This document shows, in pieces, positions 15,591 to 25,745 of a stretch of 64,000 nucleotides of DNA; the first letter of the stretch is position 1, and each line of letters starts with the position of its first letter. The position numbers and the translations under genes were made by a program. The stretch is taken from NCBI RefSeq assembly GCF_036077095.1, contig NZ_CP107960.1, positions 7,378,001 through 7,442,000 of the forward strand. The letters run 5' to 3'. The stretch comes from Streptomyces sp. NBC_00376. GTDB lineage: Bacteria; Actinomycetota; Actinomycetes; Streptomycetales; Streptomycetaceae. The notes below the pieces were generated by a model, which was not told where the DNA came from, ran no database searches, and worked only from the letters and a program-made list of their open reading frames with translations.

Positions 15591-18500
15591 TCGGGCACCG
15601 CCTGCGGGCGTACGACATCCTCCGGGAGCAGCAGCCGCAGATCGTCCAGACCGGGCGCCGCCATGGCGCTCACCCGGCCCGCCTGACGGGTCATCATGCC
15701 TTCCAGGACCTGCCGGGCCAGCCGCGCGTTGCCGAACGAACGGTCCCTGGGCAGTGCGTCGAAGTACTCCCGCATGACCGCACCCGCACCCGCACCGCAC
15801 TCGTATCCGGACGCGGAGGCGTGCTGGCGGACGATGGTGACCAGCTCGTCCGAGGAGTAGTCGGCGAACTCCACCCGGCGCGAGAACCGCGACGAGAGAC
15901 CGGGGTTGGAGGCCAGGAAGCGCTCCATCTCACCGGTGTAGCCGGCGACGATCACCACCACCTCGTCGCGGTGGTCCTCCATCAGCTTCAGCAGCGTGTC
16001 CACCGCCTCGCGGCCGAAGTCGCTGCTGCCCACGGAACCTTCCGGCGTCAGTGTGTACGCCTCGTCGACGAACAGCACCCCGCCCCTGGCCCGGTCGAAC
16101 ACCTCCCGGGTGAGCTGGGCGGTGTGTCCCACGTACCGGCCGACCAGGTCCGCCCTGGCCACCTCGACGAGCTGGCCGCGCGGCAGCACACCGAGCGACT
16201 TCAGCAGCTCGCCGTAGAGCCGCGCGACCGTGGTCTTCCCGGTGCCGGGCGGCCCGGTGAAGACCAGATGGTGGCTGATCCGCGGTGCGGGCAGCCCGGC
16301 CGCCTCCCGCTTCTTCGCGGTGGCCAGCAGATTGACCAGGTCGGTGACGTCGCGCTTGACGGCGGCCAGGCCCACCATGTCGCCGAGCCGGGCCAGCGGG
16401 TCGCTCTCCGTCCCGGCGCCGCCCGGCTGCCCGGACACCGCGGCGGCGGCCTCCTCGCCGACGTCCTCGGGCAGCAGCCGGGTGAGGTCCTGCTCGTCGG
16501 CGTCGGGGAGCGCGGCCAGCCGGTACGCCTGACGGTCCACCATCTCCTCGAACACCTGCCGGGCGGCCCGGCCGTTGCCGAAGCCGGCGTCCCGGGGCAT
16601 CCGCTCGAAGTGCGCGGCGAGTGCGCCGAACGTCGACTCGTCGAGCTCGTAGCGGTGATGGGCGCACATGCTCTCGATGATCGCGACGAGCTCGGGCACC
16701 GCGTAGTTCTCGAACTCGACCGTCCGGGAGAAGCGCGAGGCCAGCCCCGGGTTGGAGCCGAGGAAGTCACGCATCTCGTCCGCGTACCCGGCGGCGACCA
16801 CGACGACGTCGTCGCGGTGGTCCTCCATCAGCTTCAGCAGTGTGTCGACGGCCTCGCGGCCGAAGTCGGCGCCCGAACCCCGCCCGTCCGACAGCAGGCT
16901 GTACGCCTCGTCGATGAACAGCACCCCGCCCAGCGCCCGCTTGAACGTCTCGGTGGTCTTGATGGCGGTACCGCCGACGATCTGCGCCACCAGGTCCGCG
17001 CGCGACACCTCCACCAGATGGCCGGAGGGCAGCGCCCCCAGCTCGGCGAGGACCGCCCCGTACAGCCGGGCGACCGTCGTCTTGCCGGTCCCGGGCGGCC
17101 CGGAGAAGACCAGGTGCCGGCTCATCGGCGGGGCCGGCAGACCGAGACGGGCGCGCCGCTGGGCGAGCTGGATCAGATTGACCAGTGTCCGCACCTGGTG
17201 CTTGACGTTCTCCAGGCCGATCAGCGCGTCCAGTTCGGCCAGCGGGCCGTCCTCACGGGCAGCGCCGGAGCCGCCGCCCGAAGCGCCCGTACCGGCCGGA
17301 TCGGTACCCTCGGCCTCGCCGAGCCCCCAGGCGTCACGTCTGCCGTTGTCCGTACTGGTCAGGTTCTCGACCGCCAGCCGCTCGCCCGGCAGCGCCTGCA
17401 CCAGACCGCCGCCCTCGTTGTCCCGCGCGGTGCAGTTCACCACCGACACCGCGGCCGTGGTCTCCACCCGGAAGCCGTCCCGGCCTGAGCCGCGCACCTC
17501 GCAGGCGGTGAAGGCGCCCCGGCCGCCCTGGGCCAGCAGCACCCCGTGCCCCGCGGCGGCGGCGATCCGCAGCCGGGTCGCGGTCAGTTCGCCGCCGTCC
17601 TCGACCACCACACCCGTGTCCGTGGACTCCCGGACGTCCCAGTCCCGGACGGCGACGCTGCCGCCCGCCGCCACGGACATGCCGTGCTCGGCACCGTGCA
17701 CGCCGCCCCCGCCGACATAGACGTTGCCGTCGTCGGCGACCCGGATCCCGGCGCTGCCGGGCCGTTCGATCTCGCAGTCCTCCAGCCGGCCCCGGCCGTC
17801 CTTGACGACCTCCACACCGTGCCCCTTGGCCGCGCCGATCCTGGCCCGGCGGACCAGCGGATTGGCGCCGCTGCGTATGCGTATGCCCACGTCGCCCGCG
17901 TCGAGCACTTCGAGGCGGTCCAGCTCGGCGACCGACTCCTCCTCCAGCAGCACACCCGCCTGCACGCTGTCCCGCACGGTCAGCCCGGTCAGCACCGGGG
18001 AGGCCGAGCCCCGCACGTGCAGCGCGGCCTCCTGAGCCGAATCCAGCCAGCAGTCCTCGAAGGTGCCCCGGGCCCGGTCCGAGACGAGCAGGCCGGGACC
18101 CTTCGTACGAGCGGTACGGCACCGGCGCAGCAGTGGATCGGTGCCGCCGGACAGAACGATGCCGGGCCCGCTGGTGCCGGTCACCCGGATGTCCTCCAGC
18201 ACCGTCCGGGCCGTGGAGGAGAGGTGGATGCCGACCCCGGTGTCGTGGACCACGGTCCGCAGGATCCGGGTGGTGCTCTGCTCCTCCAGCGCGATGGACG
18301 GCTTGTCGGTGGAGGAGATGTCGCACTCCTCGACCGAGCCCTGTCCCTCGCCGTTGGCGAGCACCCCGTTGGCGCGGGCGTCGCGGATGGTGCAGCCGCG
18401 CAGCGTGATCCGGCCGCGTTCGCCGATCACCACGCCCGAGGTGCCCAGGTGCTCGACCGTGCAGGTCTCGGCGGAACTCTCCACCGCCGACGTCACCACC

Positions 18501-18916
18501 AGCCCGGCGCCGCGCGGATTGCGCACCCGGCAGTCGCGCAGCGCCACCGAGCCGGACCCGCGGGCCAGCAGCGCTGTCCACGACGCACCGGTGATGTCGC
18601 AGCCGTCCATCGCGATCTGGCCGCGCGGCGCGTCCACCACCGGCAGCTCCTCGTCGCGGCCGCGCAGCACCAGATCGGTGAGCATCACGGCTTCGGCCTG
18701 GAGCACCACCGCGCTGCCGTGGGGCGGGCATATCTCGACGCTGCCGCGGGACTGCTCGGCGACGACGGTGACGGGGACGGTGATGACCAGACTCTCGGCG
18801 TAAGTGCCGGAACGGACGCTGATCACGGCGCCGTTGCGCGCCCTGGCCAGCGCCTCACCGATCGTTCGAAAGCCGTCGGGCCGCTCGGGACAGACCGTCA
18901 GAACCTGGCGTGACAA
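15587..18916 (-). CDS. Right-handed beta-helix fused to two EccA-like AAA+ domains, 1109 aa
   Basis: The start is TTG at 18916: AGGAGG lies 7 bp upstream, and the product then begins [18 protein letters not shown]; the longer reading has no conserved look. Residues 1-525 are about 20 turns of pectate-lyase/NosD-like beta-helix (repeats such as [19 protein letters not shown]). Two CbxX/CfqX-type AAA+ modules follow, each with [15 protein letters not shown] (about 607 and 887), Walker [11 protein letters not shown] and [10 protein letters not shown], and the conserved sensor region FSRTVEF/FSRRVEF. In mycobacteria EccA carries one such AAA+ domain behind a TPR domain and acts in the cytosol on ESX substrates. 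Here the TPR is replaced by a beta-helix and the ATPase is doubled. Coupled to the mycosin gene by a 4-bp overlap. Confidence 0.88.
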   Translation of the reverse strand: MSRQVLTVCPERPDGFRTIGEALARARNGAVISVRSGTYAESLVITVPVTVVAEQSRGSVEICPPHGSAVVLQAEAVMLTDLVLRGRDEELPVVDAPRGQIAMDGCDITGASWTALLARGSGSVALRDCRVRNPRGAGLVVTSAVESSAETCTVEHLGTSGVVIGERGRITLRGCTIRDARANGVLANGEGQGSVEECDISSTDKPSIALEEQSTTRILRTVVHDTGVGIHLSSTARTVLEDIRVTGTSGPGIVLSGGTDPLLRRCRTARTKGPGLLVSDRARGTFEDCWLDSAQEAALHVRGSASPVLTGLTVRDSVQAGVLLEEESVAELDRLEVLDAGDVGIRIRSGANPLVRRARIGAAKGHGVEVVKDGRGRLEDCEIERPGSAGIRVADDGNVYVGGGGVHGAEHGMSVAAGGSVAVRDWDVRESTDTGVVVEDGGELTATRLRIAAAAGHGVLLAQGGRGAFTACEVRGSGRDGFRVETTAAVSVVNCTARDNEGGGLVQALPGERLAVENLTSTDNGRRDAWGLGEAEGTDPAGTGASGGGSGAAREDGPLAELDALIGLENVKHQVRTLVNLIQLAQRRARLGLPAPPMSRHLVFSGPPGTGKTTVARLYGAVLAELGALPSGHLVEVSRADLVAQIVGGTAIKTTETFKRALGGVLFIDEAYSLLSDGRGSGADFGREAVDTLLKLMEDHRDDVVVVAAGYADEMRDFLGSNPGLASRFSRTVEFENYAVPELVAIIESMCAHHRYELDESTFGALAAHFERMPRDAGFGNGRAARQVFEEMVDRQAYRLAALPDADEQDLTRLLPEDVGEEAAAAVSGQPGGAGTESDPLARLGDMVGLAAVKRDVTDLVNLLATAKKREAAGLPAPRISHHLVFTGPPGTGKTTVARLYGELLKSLGVLPRGQLVEVARADLVGRYVGHTAQLTREVFDRARGGVLFVDEAYTLTPEGSVGSSDFGREAVDTLLKLMEDHRDEVVVIVAGYTGEMERFLASNPGLSSRFSRRVEFADYSSDELVTIVRQHASASGYECGAGAGAVMREYFDALPRDRSFGNARLARQVLEGMMTRQAGRVSAMAAPGLDDLRLLLPEDVVRPQAVPE

Positions 18917-19082
18917 GCGGAATCCTCCTCCTCGGGGCCACACCGCGGTCCTGGGAACACATGGTCGGAGCGGGTGCGGCTCCATCATGCCGGAGTGATC
19001 CGCTTGCGCATCGGCCGGAGCGGGAACGCCGCGTGAACCACGTCCTGTTGGACCCCACCGGATCACCCCAACACGGACGAAA

Positions 19083-19116
19083 ACGGGGCGGAGAGCCGAC
19101 CGGCCCGCCGCCCCGT
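19083..19116 (-). terminator. Terminator after the chitinase gene
   Basis: Perfect 9-bp GC stem (19083-19091 with 19108-19116) around a 16-base loop, 33 bp past the chitinase stop. Confidence 0.5.
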
Positions 19117-19148
19117 CCCTGATGCCGTGACCAGGTGCTCCTACCGCA

Positions 19149-20420
<1,272 letters not shown>

Positions 20421-20515
20421 CTTGTCTCCTCGTGGGGGAGGGAACTCGCTTGTGGGGATGGGCAGTCGGCCATCACATGTATTTGGCATGAACGCGCAAA
20501 GGCCGTTGCTCTGGG

Positions 20516-20545
20516 ACCGTAGATGGACTAGACCAGTGAGGTCAA
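20516..20545 (-). promoter_or_regulatory. Chitinase promoter
   Basis: On the minus strand TTGACC (20540-20545) and TACGGT (20516-20521) are 18 bp apart. The spacer is filled by the first operator copy. The predicted leader is about 90 bases. Confidence 0.6.
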
Positions 20546-20557
20546 TGGTTCGGACCA
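20524..20557. promoter_or_regulatory. Pair of 12-bp direct repeats, DasR-like dre / chitinase operator
   Basis: TGGACTAGACCA (20524-20535) and TGGTTCGGACCA (20546-20557) both resemble the core TGGTCTAGACCA of the DasR responsive element and the 12-bp direct repeats described in streptomycete chitinase promoters. They differ from the core by one and three bases. Their starts are 22 bp apart, about two helical turns, so bound proteins would face the same side. One lies in the promoter spacer and the other just upstream of the -35. Confidence 0.65.
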
Positions 20558-20793
20558 TTTCCGGTGATCGTCGTGCCCGGCTCCGAGTCGCCCGGTGACC
20601 CCGTGACGGATATCGTCCGATCGGGCATACTCAAGCCGCCACAGCCGCTGGCCAGCAGCTCTCGTAATCCGAGGGGGCCGGCGTCGGCTGGGTAGCAGTG
20701 CTTCTCCGGGCCAGCCCCGGAATTTCCCGGCGGCGCCGCCCACACCCCTCGCGCGCGACCGCCGCAACGCCCGACAGGGAGGAGAGCGCCGTC

Positions 20794-21966
20794 ATGTCCG
20801 ACCGTGCCCAGCATTTGGTGGAACGCCGTCTGCCCACCGAGGAGTCCAGGCAGCTCGTCGCGCTCGTCCGCGACATCGCCCAGCGAGAGATCGCGCCCCG
20901 GGCGGCCGAGGAGGAGGAAGCGGGCCGGTTCCCGCGCGAGGTCTTCTCGCTGCTCTCCGAGTCCGGACTGCTGGGACTGCCCTACGACTCCGCCCACGGC
21001 GGCGGCGACCAGCCGTACGAGGTCTACCTCCAGGTCCTCGAAGAGCTCGCGGCCGCCCGGCTGACCGTCGGCCTCGGCGTCAGCGTCCACTCCCTGGCCT
21101 GTCACGCGGTCGCCGGATACGGCACCAAGGAGCAGCGGGCCGAACACCTCCCGGCGATGCTGGGAGGCGGCCTGCTGGGCGCCTACTGCCTCTCCGAGCC
21201 CGCCTCCGGCTCCGACGCCGCCTCGCTCCGCACGAAGGCCGTACGGGACGGCGACGACTGGGTCATCACCGGCACCAAGGCGTGGATCACCCACGGCGGC
21301 ATCGCCGACTTCTACACGGTCCTGGCCCGCACCGGGGCCGAGGGCCCCCGCGGCATCACCGCTTTCCTGGTCCCCGGCGACGCCGAGGGGCTCGACGCGG
21401 CCGCCCCCGAGAAGAAGATGGGCATGAAGGGCTCGCCCACCGCCCAGCTGAACTTCGACGGCGTACGGGTTTCCGACGCGCGCCGGATCGGCGAGGAGGG
21501 CCAGGGCTTCGCGATCGCCCTGTCCGCACTCGACTCCGGGCGCCTGGGCATCGCCGCCTGCGCCATCGGCGTCGCCCAGGCGGCCCTGAGCGAGGCCATC
21601 GGCTACGCCGGTGGGCGGCAGCAGTTCGGGCGTCCGATCGCGGACTTCCAGGGGCTGCGCTTCATGCTCGCCGACATGGCCACCCAGATCGAGGCGGGCC
21701 GGGCGCTCTACCTGGAGGCGGCCCGGCTCCGCGACGAGGGCAAGCCCTTCTCGCGCCAGGCGGCCATGGCCAAGCTGTTCTGCACGGACATCGCCATGCG
21801 GGTCACCGTGGACGCCGTCCAGGTGCTCGGCGGGTACGGCTACACCCTCGACTTCCCCGTCGAGCGGCTGATGCGCGAGGCGAAGGTGCTGCAGATCGTC
21901 GAGGGCACCAATCAGATCCAGCGGATGGTCATCGCGCGCCACCTCGCGGGTCCTGAGACGCGCTGA
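20794..21966 (+). CDS. Acyl-CoA dehydrogenase, 390 aa
   Basis: FAD-dependent enzyme that introduces the alpha-beta double bond into acyl-CoA thioesters in fatty acid or branched-chain acid breakdown. The start is ATG at 20794 with GGGAGGAG upstream. Both family signatures are present: GAYCLSEPASGSDAASLRT (flavin/substrate) and the C-terminal QVLGGYGYTLDFPVERLMREAK followed by IVEGTNQIQ. The Glu in VEGTNQ (about 370) is at the position of the catalytic base in short/medium-chain members. Length is typical. Substrate chain length cannot be read from the sequence. It stands alone on the plus strand; its 3' end overlaps the following minus-strand gene by 38 bp. Confidence 0.93.
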   Translation: MSDRAQHLVERRLPTEESRQLVALVRDIAQREIAPRAAEEEEAGRFPREVFSLLSESGLLGLPYDSAHGGGDQPYEVYLQVLEELAAARLTVGLGVSVHSLACHAVAGYGTKEQRAEHLPAMLGGGLLGAYCLSEPASGSDAASLRTKAVRDGDDWVITGTKAWITHGGIADFYTVLARTGAEGPRGITAFLVPGDAEGLDAAAPEKKMGMKGSPTAQLNFDGVRVSDARRIGEEGQGFAIALSALDSGRLGIAACAIGVAQAALSEAIGYAGGRQQFGRPIADFQGLRFMLADMATQIEAGRALYLEAARLRDEGKPFSRQAAMAKLFCTDIAMRVTVDAVQVLGGYGYTLDFPVERLMREAKVLQIVEGTNQIQRMVIARHLAGPETR

Positions 21967-22216
21967 CCCGCAGCGGCCGGTCCGACCACACGGGCGTCGC
22001 CATGATCCGGTTCCACTCCTGGTCGTGGCGGCCCGGCAGGGTGCGGTCCGCGCCCTCCCAGTGACGCAGCAGGGCCCGGTAGATGGGCGGATCGGTGGAG
22101 TGCGGCACCGGTCGCGGCACCGACCGGGGAGCCATGGGCTGCGGAACCGATTCTTCGGCGGTGGGAGCGGCGAGGCGGCGGCGGCCGGGACCGGCCGTTG
22201 AATGCAGCAGGGTCAT
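21929..22216 (-). CDS. Conserved small protein of unknown function, 95 aa
   Basis: I do not recognise a named family. The N-terminal half is Arg/Pro-rich and probably disordered. The C-terminal half is folded-looking and rich in aromatic residues (PPIYRALLRHWEGADRTL, then DQEWNRIMATPVWSD), the sort of segment conserved among streptomycete small proteins. No signal peptide, membrane helix or Cys motif is present. The ATG at 22216 has no clear SD. The last 38 bp run antisense to the end of the acyl-CoA dehydrogenase gene, so the two transcripts overlap. A longer reading from 22319 in another frame is considered a shadow. Confidence 0.55.
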   Translation of the reverse strand: MTLLHSTAGPGRRRLAAPTAEESVPQPMAPRSVPRPVPHSTDPPIYRALLRHWEGADRTLPGRHDQEWNRIMATPVWSDRPLRVSASQDPRGGAR

Positions 22217-22400
22217 ACCGGGCCAACGGTGCGGGGCGTTCCCCGGTCACTGTCCGGCCGATTCGAGAGCCCGTTCGTCCCGTCCCCGGGCGGCGGACGG
22301 TCCGTACCGCGGGCACCACGTCGGCCGGGCCTTCGTGGTGCGGCGCAGATGTGCGGGGCGGGCCCGGAGGTGTCCGGGCCGGTCGCGTGCGGGGCTGCCG

Positions 22401-22820
22401 TCAGGCGGCGTGACGCCGCATCTGCGGCACCCGCAGCGGGCGTGAGCCGGGGCCGCCGGCGTGCGAGAACGGCTGCATCCGCCAGTCGAGCCCCTGGGGG
22501 AGTGTCAACAGCAGGCCCGTCTCCTGCTCCTGGGCGTCGAACGACTCGTCGGCGGGCCGCGACTGCGCCGCCGGGCGGCCGGTGCCGGCGCACACGGTCA
22601 GCACGAAGGGATTCCACGGCGTCGGGCACAGCGCGTGCTCCGGCAGCACGTCCTCGTCCGCCAGCAGCGCGATCGGCTGCGCGCAGTCCGGGCAGATCAC
22701 CCGGTACATCTCGAAGGTGTCGTACGCGTCGGAAGCGGCGTCCTCGACGGAATCGTCGGAAGCGCCGTCCTCGACGGGCTCCGGACCGGTACGGCGTCCG
22801 GTGAGCTTCAGGCTCTGCAT
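22401..22820 (-). CDS. Conserved protein with CPDC motif, 139 aa
   Basis: The start is ATG at 22820 (MQSLKLTGRRTG) with GAGGGGGG upstream; the frame is open far beyond, but that part is antisense to the Lrp gene. An acidic, low-complexity segment (residues 14-35) is followed by YRVICPDCAQPIALLADED and HALCPTPWNPFVLTVCAGTG, i.e. CxxC plus two more Cys residues, a possible zinc site. The rest is polar. A cytosolic protein is likely, since no export signal is seen. Function unknown. It diverges from the Lrp/AsnC gene, which makes it a possible regulatory target. Confidence 0.65.
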   Translation of the reverse strand: MQSLKLTGRRTGPEPVEDGASDDSVEDAASDAYDTFEMYRVICPDCAQPIALLADEDVLPEHALCPTPWNPFVLTVCAGTGRPAAQSRPADESFDAQEQETGLLLTLPQGLDWRMQPFSHAGGPGSRPLRVPQMRRHAA

Positions 22821-23011
22821 GGGAAATTCCCCCCTCAGGTGGGCCGACCAGGCGACACGGCCTCGACCACAGCAAGCACTTCCCGTCGCGCGTCGGCCGT
22901 AACCGCGAGGGGGTCGGCTACCGACCCGTAAACCTGTGGCATTCGTCACATGCTCGCCGCAGGTGCCCTTTCCGGGGCTCTTGCCGCTGTGCCTGGAGGG
23001 ACCTGGGGCAA

Positions 23012-23017
23012 TAGGTT
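23012..23017 (+). promoter_or_regulatory. Candidate -10 for a leaderless lrp transcript
   Basis: TAGGTT ends 7 bases before the ATG at 23025, so transcription would start at or next to the start codon. No good -35 is seen at the right distance, and no SD precedes the ATG. Confidence 0.35.
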
Positions 23018-23024
23018 GATCCGT

Positions 23025-23465
23025 ATGGAGGAGCTGGACCGACAGATCGTGGAGTTGCTCGTCAAGGACGGGCGGATGAGCTACACCGACCTGGGCAAGG
23101 CCACGGGCCTGTCCACATCGGCCGTTCATCAGCGTGTCCGCAGGCTGGAGCAGCGTGGGGTGATCCGGGGCTACGCCGCGGTCGTCGACCCCGAGGCCGT
23201 CGGCCTTCCGCTCACCGCGTTCATCTCGGTGAAACCCTTCGACCCGAGCGCGCCGGACGACATCTCCGAGCGGCTCGCGGACGTCCCGGAGCTGGAGGCC
23301 TGCCACAGCGTCGCGGGTGACGAGAACTACATCCTCAAGGTGCGCGTCGCGACACCGCTGGAACTGGAGCACCTGCTCACCCGGATCCGTTCGCTGGCCG
23401 GTGTCTCCACCCGCACCACGGTCGTCCTGTCCACGCCGTACGAGGCACGGCCGCCGAGGATCTGA
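23025..23465 (+). CDS. Lrp/AsnC family transcriptional regulator, 146 aa
   Basis: The start is ATG at 23025 (MEELDRQIVELLVKDGRMSY), which is where Lrp/AsnC proteins normally begin; the upstream extension is hydrophobic Ala/Gly and unlikely. Residues 1-60 are the helix-turn-helix (LGKATGLSTSAVHQRVRRLEQRGVI). Residues 65-146 are the RAM ligand-binding/oligomerisation domain (LPLTAFISVKPF, ACHSVAGDENYILKVRV). Such proteins form octamers that sense amino acids. It lies 83 bp ahead of the amidohydrolase gene, in the same direction, and opposite the CPDC protein gene. Both are plausible targets. Effector unknown. Confidence 0.9.
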   Translation: MEELDRQIVELLVKDGRMSYTDLGKATGLSTSAVHQRVRRLEQRGVIRGYAAVVDPEAVGLPLTAFISVKPFDPSAPDDISERLADVPELEACHSVAGDENYILKVRVATPLELEHLLTRIRSLAGVSTRTTVVLSTPYEARPPRI

Positions 23466-23547
23466 GAGGCGCCCGACCGGGGGTCGCCCGACAGCCTCCG
23501 AGGGGGTCGCGGGCGGCGCGGCCGAGGGCAGGCGCGAGACTGGTCCC

Positions 23548-25194
23548 ATGACCGAGAGCACCGCCCCCCAGAGCGAACACCGCACCGTGCTGCTGCGCGG
23601 TGGAGACGTCCACAGCCCCGCCGACCCCTTCGCCACCGCCATGGTGGTCGAACGCGGCCACGTCGCCTGGGTGGGCTCGGAAGGGGCCGCCGACGCCTTC
23701 GCGAGCGGCGTCGACGAAGTGGTCGACCTCGACGGCGCGCTGGTGACCCCCGCGTTCACCGACGCCCACGTCCACACCACATCGACCGGCCTGGCCCTCA
23801 CCGGCCTCGACCTGTCCGGTGCCCGGACCCTCGACGAGGCGCTCGGCCTGCTGCGCGCGTACGTGGCCGCGCACCCCGAGGACCGGGTCGTCCTCGGCCA
23901 CGGCTGGGACGCCGCCCGCTGGCCGGAGCAGCGTCCCCCGTCGCGCGGGGAGCTCGACGCGGCGGCCGGCGGACACCCGGTCTACCTGCCCCGGGTCGAC
24001 GTGCACTCCGCGGTCGTCACCACCGCCCTGCTCGACCTGGTCCCCGGCGTCACCGGGCTGACCGGCTACCACCCCGACGCCCCGCTGACCGGCGCCGCCC
24101 ACCACGCGGTCCGCTCCGCGGCCCACGGCGCCCTCTCGCCGAGGCAGCGCGCCGACGCCCAGCGCGCCGCACTGCGGCACGCCGCGTCGCTCGGCATCGG
24201 CACCGTCCACGAGTGCGGCGGCCCCGACATCTCCGACGAGGAGGACTTCGCCGGACTGCTGAAGCTCGCCGCCGCCGAGAGCGGGCCGCGGGTCTTCGGC
24301 TACTGGGCCGAGCGGGTCGCCGACGAGAAGGACGCCCGCCGGATCCGGGAACTCGGCGCCGTCGGCGCGGCCGGGGACCTCTTCGTGGACGGCTCGCTCG
24401 GCTCGCACACCGCCTGCCTGCACGAGCCCTACGCCGACGGCCCGGCCGGACGCACCGGCACCGCGCACCTGGACGCGGCGCAGATCGCCGCCCATGTCAC
24501 CGCGTGCACCGAGGCGGGGCTCCAGGCCGGCTTCCACGCCATCGGGGACGCGGCGCTCTCCGCGGTGGTGGACGGGGTCAGGGCCGCCGCCGAGACGCTC
24601 GGGCTGCCCCGGATCCGGGGCGCCAGGCACCGTGTCGAGCACGCCGAGATGCTCACCCCCGAGACCGTGGCAGCGTTCGCGGAGCTCGGGCTGACCGCCT
24701 CCGTCCAGCCCGCCTTCGACGCCGCCTGGGGCGGCGAGGAGGGCATGTACGCCCAGCGGCTCGGCGCCGAGCGGGCCAGGACCCTCAACCCGTACGCGGC
24801 GCTCCTGCGGGCCGGTGTGCCCCTCGCCTTCGGCTCGGACAGCCCGGTGACCCCGCTCGACCCGTGGGGCACCGTACGGGCCGCCGCCTTCCACCGCACG
24901 CCCGAGCACCGGATCTCCGTTCGGGCGGGCTTCACCGCCCACACCCGGGGCGGCTGGCGGGCCGTCGGCCGGGACGACGCGGGGACCCTGGTGCCCGGCG
25001 CCCTCGCCGACTACGTGGTCTGGCGCACCGCTGACCTGGTGGTCCAGGCCCCGGACGACCGGGTCGCCCGCTGGTCGACCGACCCCCGATCGGGCACGCC
25101 CGGTCTGCCGGATCTCACCCCCGGCGTCGATCTGCCGGTCTGTCTTCGGACCGTGGTCTTCGGACGAACTGTCTACGAGCGTCCGAACGAGTGA
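23548..25194 (+). CDS. Metal-dependent amidohydrolase, YtcJ type, 548 aa
   Basis: Amidohydrolase superfamily (amidohydrolase 3). The first about 60 residues form the small beta-sandwich (LLRGGDVHSP, VVERGHVAWVGSE). The TIM-barrel metal site is visible: DAHVHTT (HxH), FVDGSLGSHTA, FHAIGDAA, HRVEHAEM and the Asp of FGSDSPVTPL. The C-terminal part closes the sandwich (LVPGALADYVVW). Such enzymes hydrolyse amide or ester bonds in a metal-dependent way; the physiological substrate of the YtcJ branch is generally unknown. The start is ATG at 23548, without a strong SD. A small hairpin at 25220 may terminate it. Possibly controlled by the Lrp protein just upstream. Confidence 0.88.
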   Translation: MTESTAPQSEHRTVLLRGGDVHSPADPFATAMVVERGHVAWVGSEGAADAFASGVDEVVDLDGALVTPAFTDAHVHTTSTGLALTGLDLSGARTLDEALGLLRAYVAAHPEDRVVLGHGWDAARWPEQRPPSRGELDAAAGGHPVYLPRVDVHSAVVTTALLDLVPGVTGLTGYHPDAPLTGAAHHAVRSAAHGALSPRQRADAQRAALRHAASLGIGTVHECGGPDISDEEDFAGLLKLAAAESGPRVFGYWAERVADEKDARRIRELGAVGAAGDLFVDGSLGSHTACLHEPYADGPAGRTGTAHLDAAQIAAHVTACTEAGLQAGFHAIGDAALSAVVDGVRAAAETLGLPRIRGARHRVEHAEMLTPETVAAFAELGLTASVQPAFDAAWGGEEGMYAQRLGAERARTLNPYAALLRAGVPLAFGSDSPVTPLDPWGTVRAAAFHRTPEHRISVRAGFTAHTRGGWRAVGRDDAGTLVPGALADYVVWRTADLVVQAPDDRVARWSTDPRSGTPGLPDLTPGVDLPVCLRTVVFGRTVYERPNE

Positions 25195-25219
25195 CGTCCG
25201 GCCATTTCGTATCGTCACC

Positions 25220-25243
25220 CGCGGTGGTCCCGGTTCCGCCGCG
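25220..25243 (+). terminator. Possible terminator after the amidohydrolase gene
   Basis: 8-bp stem (25220-25227 with 25236-25243, one G-U) around an 8-base loop, 26 bp after the stop. Confidence 0.35.
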
Positions 25244-25261
25244 ACCTGCGGATCTTCGCTA

Positions 25262-25334
25262 CTGACCAGGCAAGTTTCGCAAATATCGCAGGTCAGACGG
25301 CTATTGACAGAACGCGCCCACCGGCCGGTAGGTT
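25262..25334 (+). promoter_or_regulatory. Strong promoter with upstream inverted repeat, origin of a long leader
   Basis: TTGACA (25304-25309) and TAGGTT (25329-25334), 19 bp apart, are close to the HrdB consensus. Just upstream, CTGACC (25262-25267) and GGTCAG (25291-25296) form an inverted repeat around an AT-rich core, unusual in this DNA. Transcription would start about 400 bases before the next gene. Confidence 0.5.
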
Positions 25335-25745
25335 CGGCCGAGTCCACCACAGGACGTCCGACCGGTTAAACCTCCACGCAGTCGTCGAACGCCGCTGGGT
25401 CATGGGGTGGTGTGCCGCACCGGCGCACCACCACTGACAGCCAGGTTCAGCGCCCGCGCCTCGGGGGCGAGGGAAGGTTTCAGCCGGACGGCGGTGCGAC
25501 CCGGGTGGGGCCCGGACGTTCAGTAGACAACGGCTCTAGGTCGACCCGCAGCCGGCGGGTCCCAGGTCGGCCCGAAGGGCGCCGGGCCCCCATCCGTAGT
25601 TCCCGTCCGTGCTCGTACCCGGGTTTCTGTCCGTACTTCCGTCCTTCTGTCCCCGGCGGTGCCCGGCACCGTCCGACCGCGTCGGAGACCGGTCCCCGCC
25701 CGCTGGATATGGTGTGCACCTGCGTACGGACTTAAGGGGCAGTAA
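25335..25745 (+). other. Long non-coding region upstream of ppm1, possible leader or small RNA
   Basis: 411 bp without a credible gene. It contains a 12-bp hairpin (25406-25417 with 25421-25432, one G-U, 3-base loop) about 65 bases after the predicted transcription start, and several shorter GC hairpins. It could be a structured leader of ppm1 or an independent small RNA. No known riboswitch class was recognised. Confidence 0.4.

Larger units (their letters stand above)
20421..20793. other. Divergent intergenic region, chitinase / acyl-CoA dehydrogenase
   Basis: 373 bp. The left part holds the chitinase leader, promoter and operator repeats. The right part (20560-20793) must hold the acyl-CoA dehydrogenase promoter. 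A weak pair GTGACG (20602) / CATACT (20626) was seen but is not convincing. No coding sequence was recognised. Confidence 0.6.

Noticed and set aside
22821..23801. Long N-terminal extension of the CPDC protein
   Set aside because: It runs antisense through the Lrp gene; the ATG at 22820 has a good RBS.
25412..25735. 107-aa ORF upstream of ppm1
   Set aside because: Composition of non-coding GC-rich DNA, no SD, and it spans the predicted hairpin.
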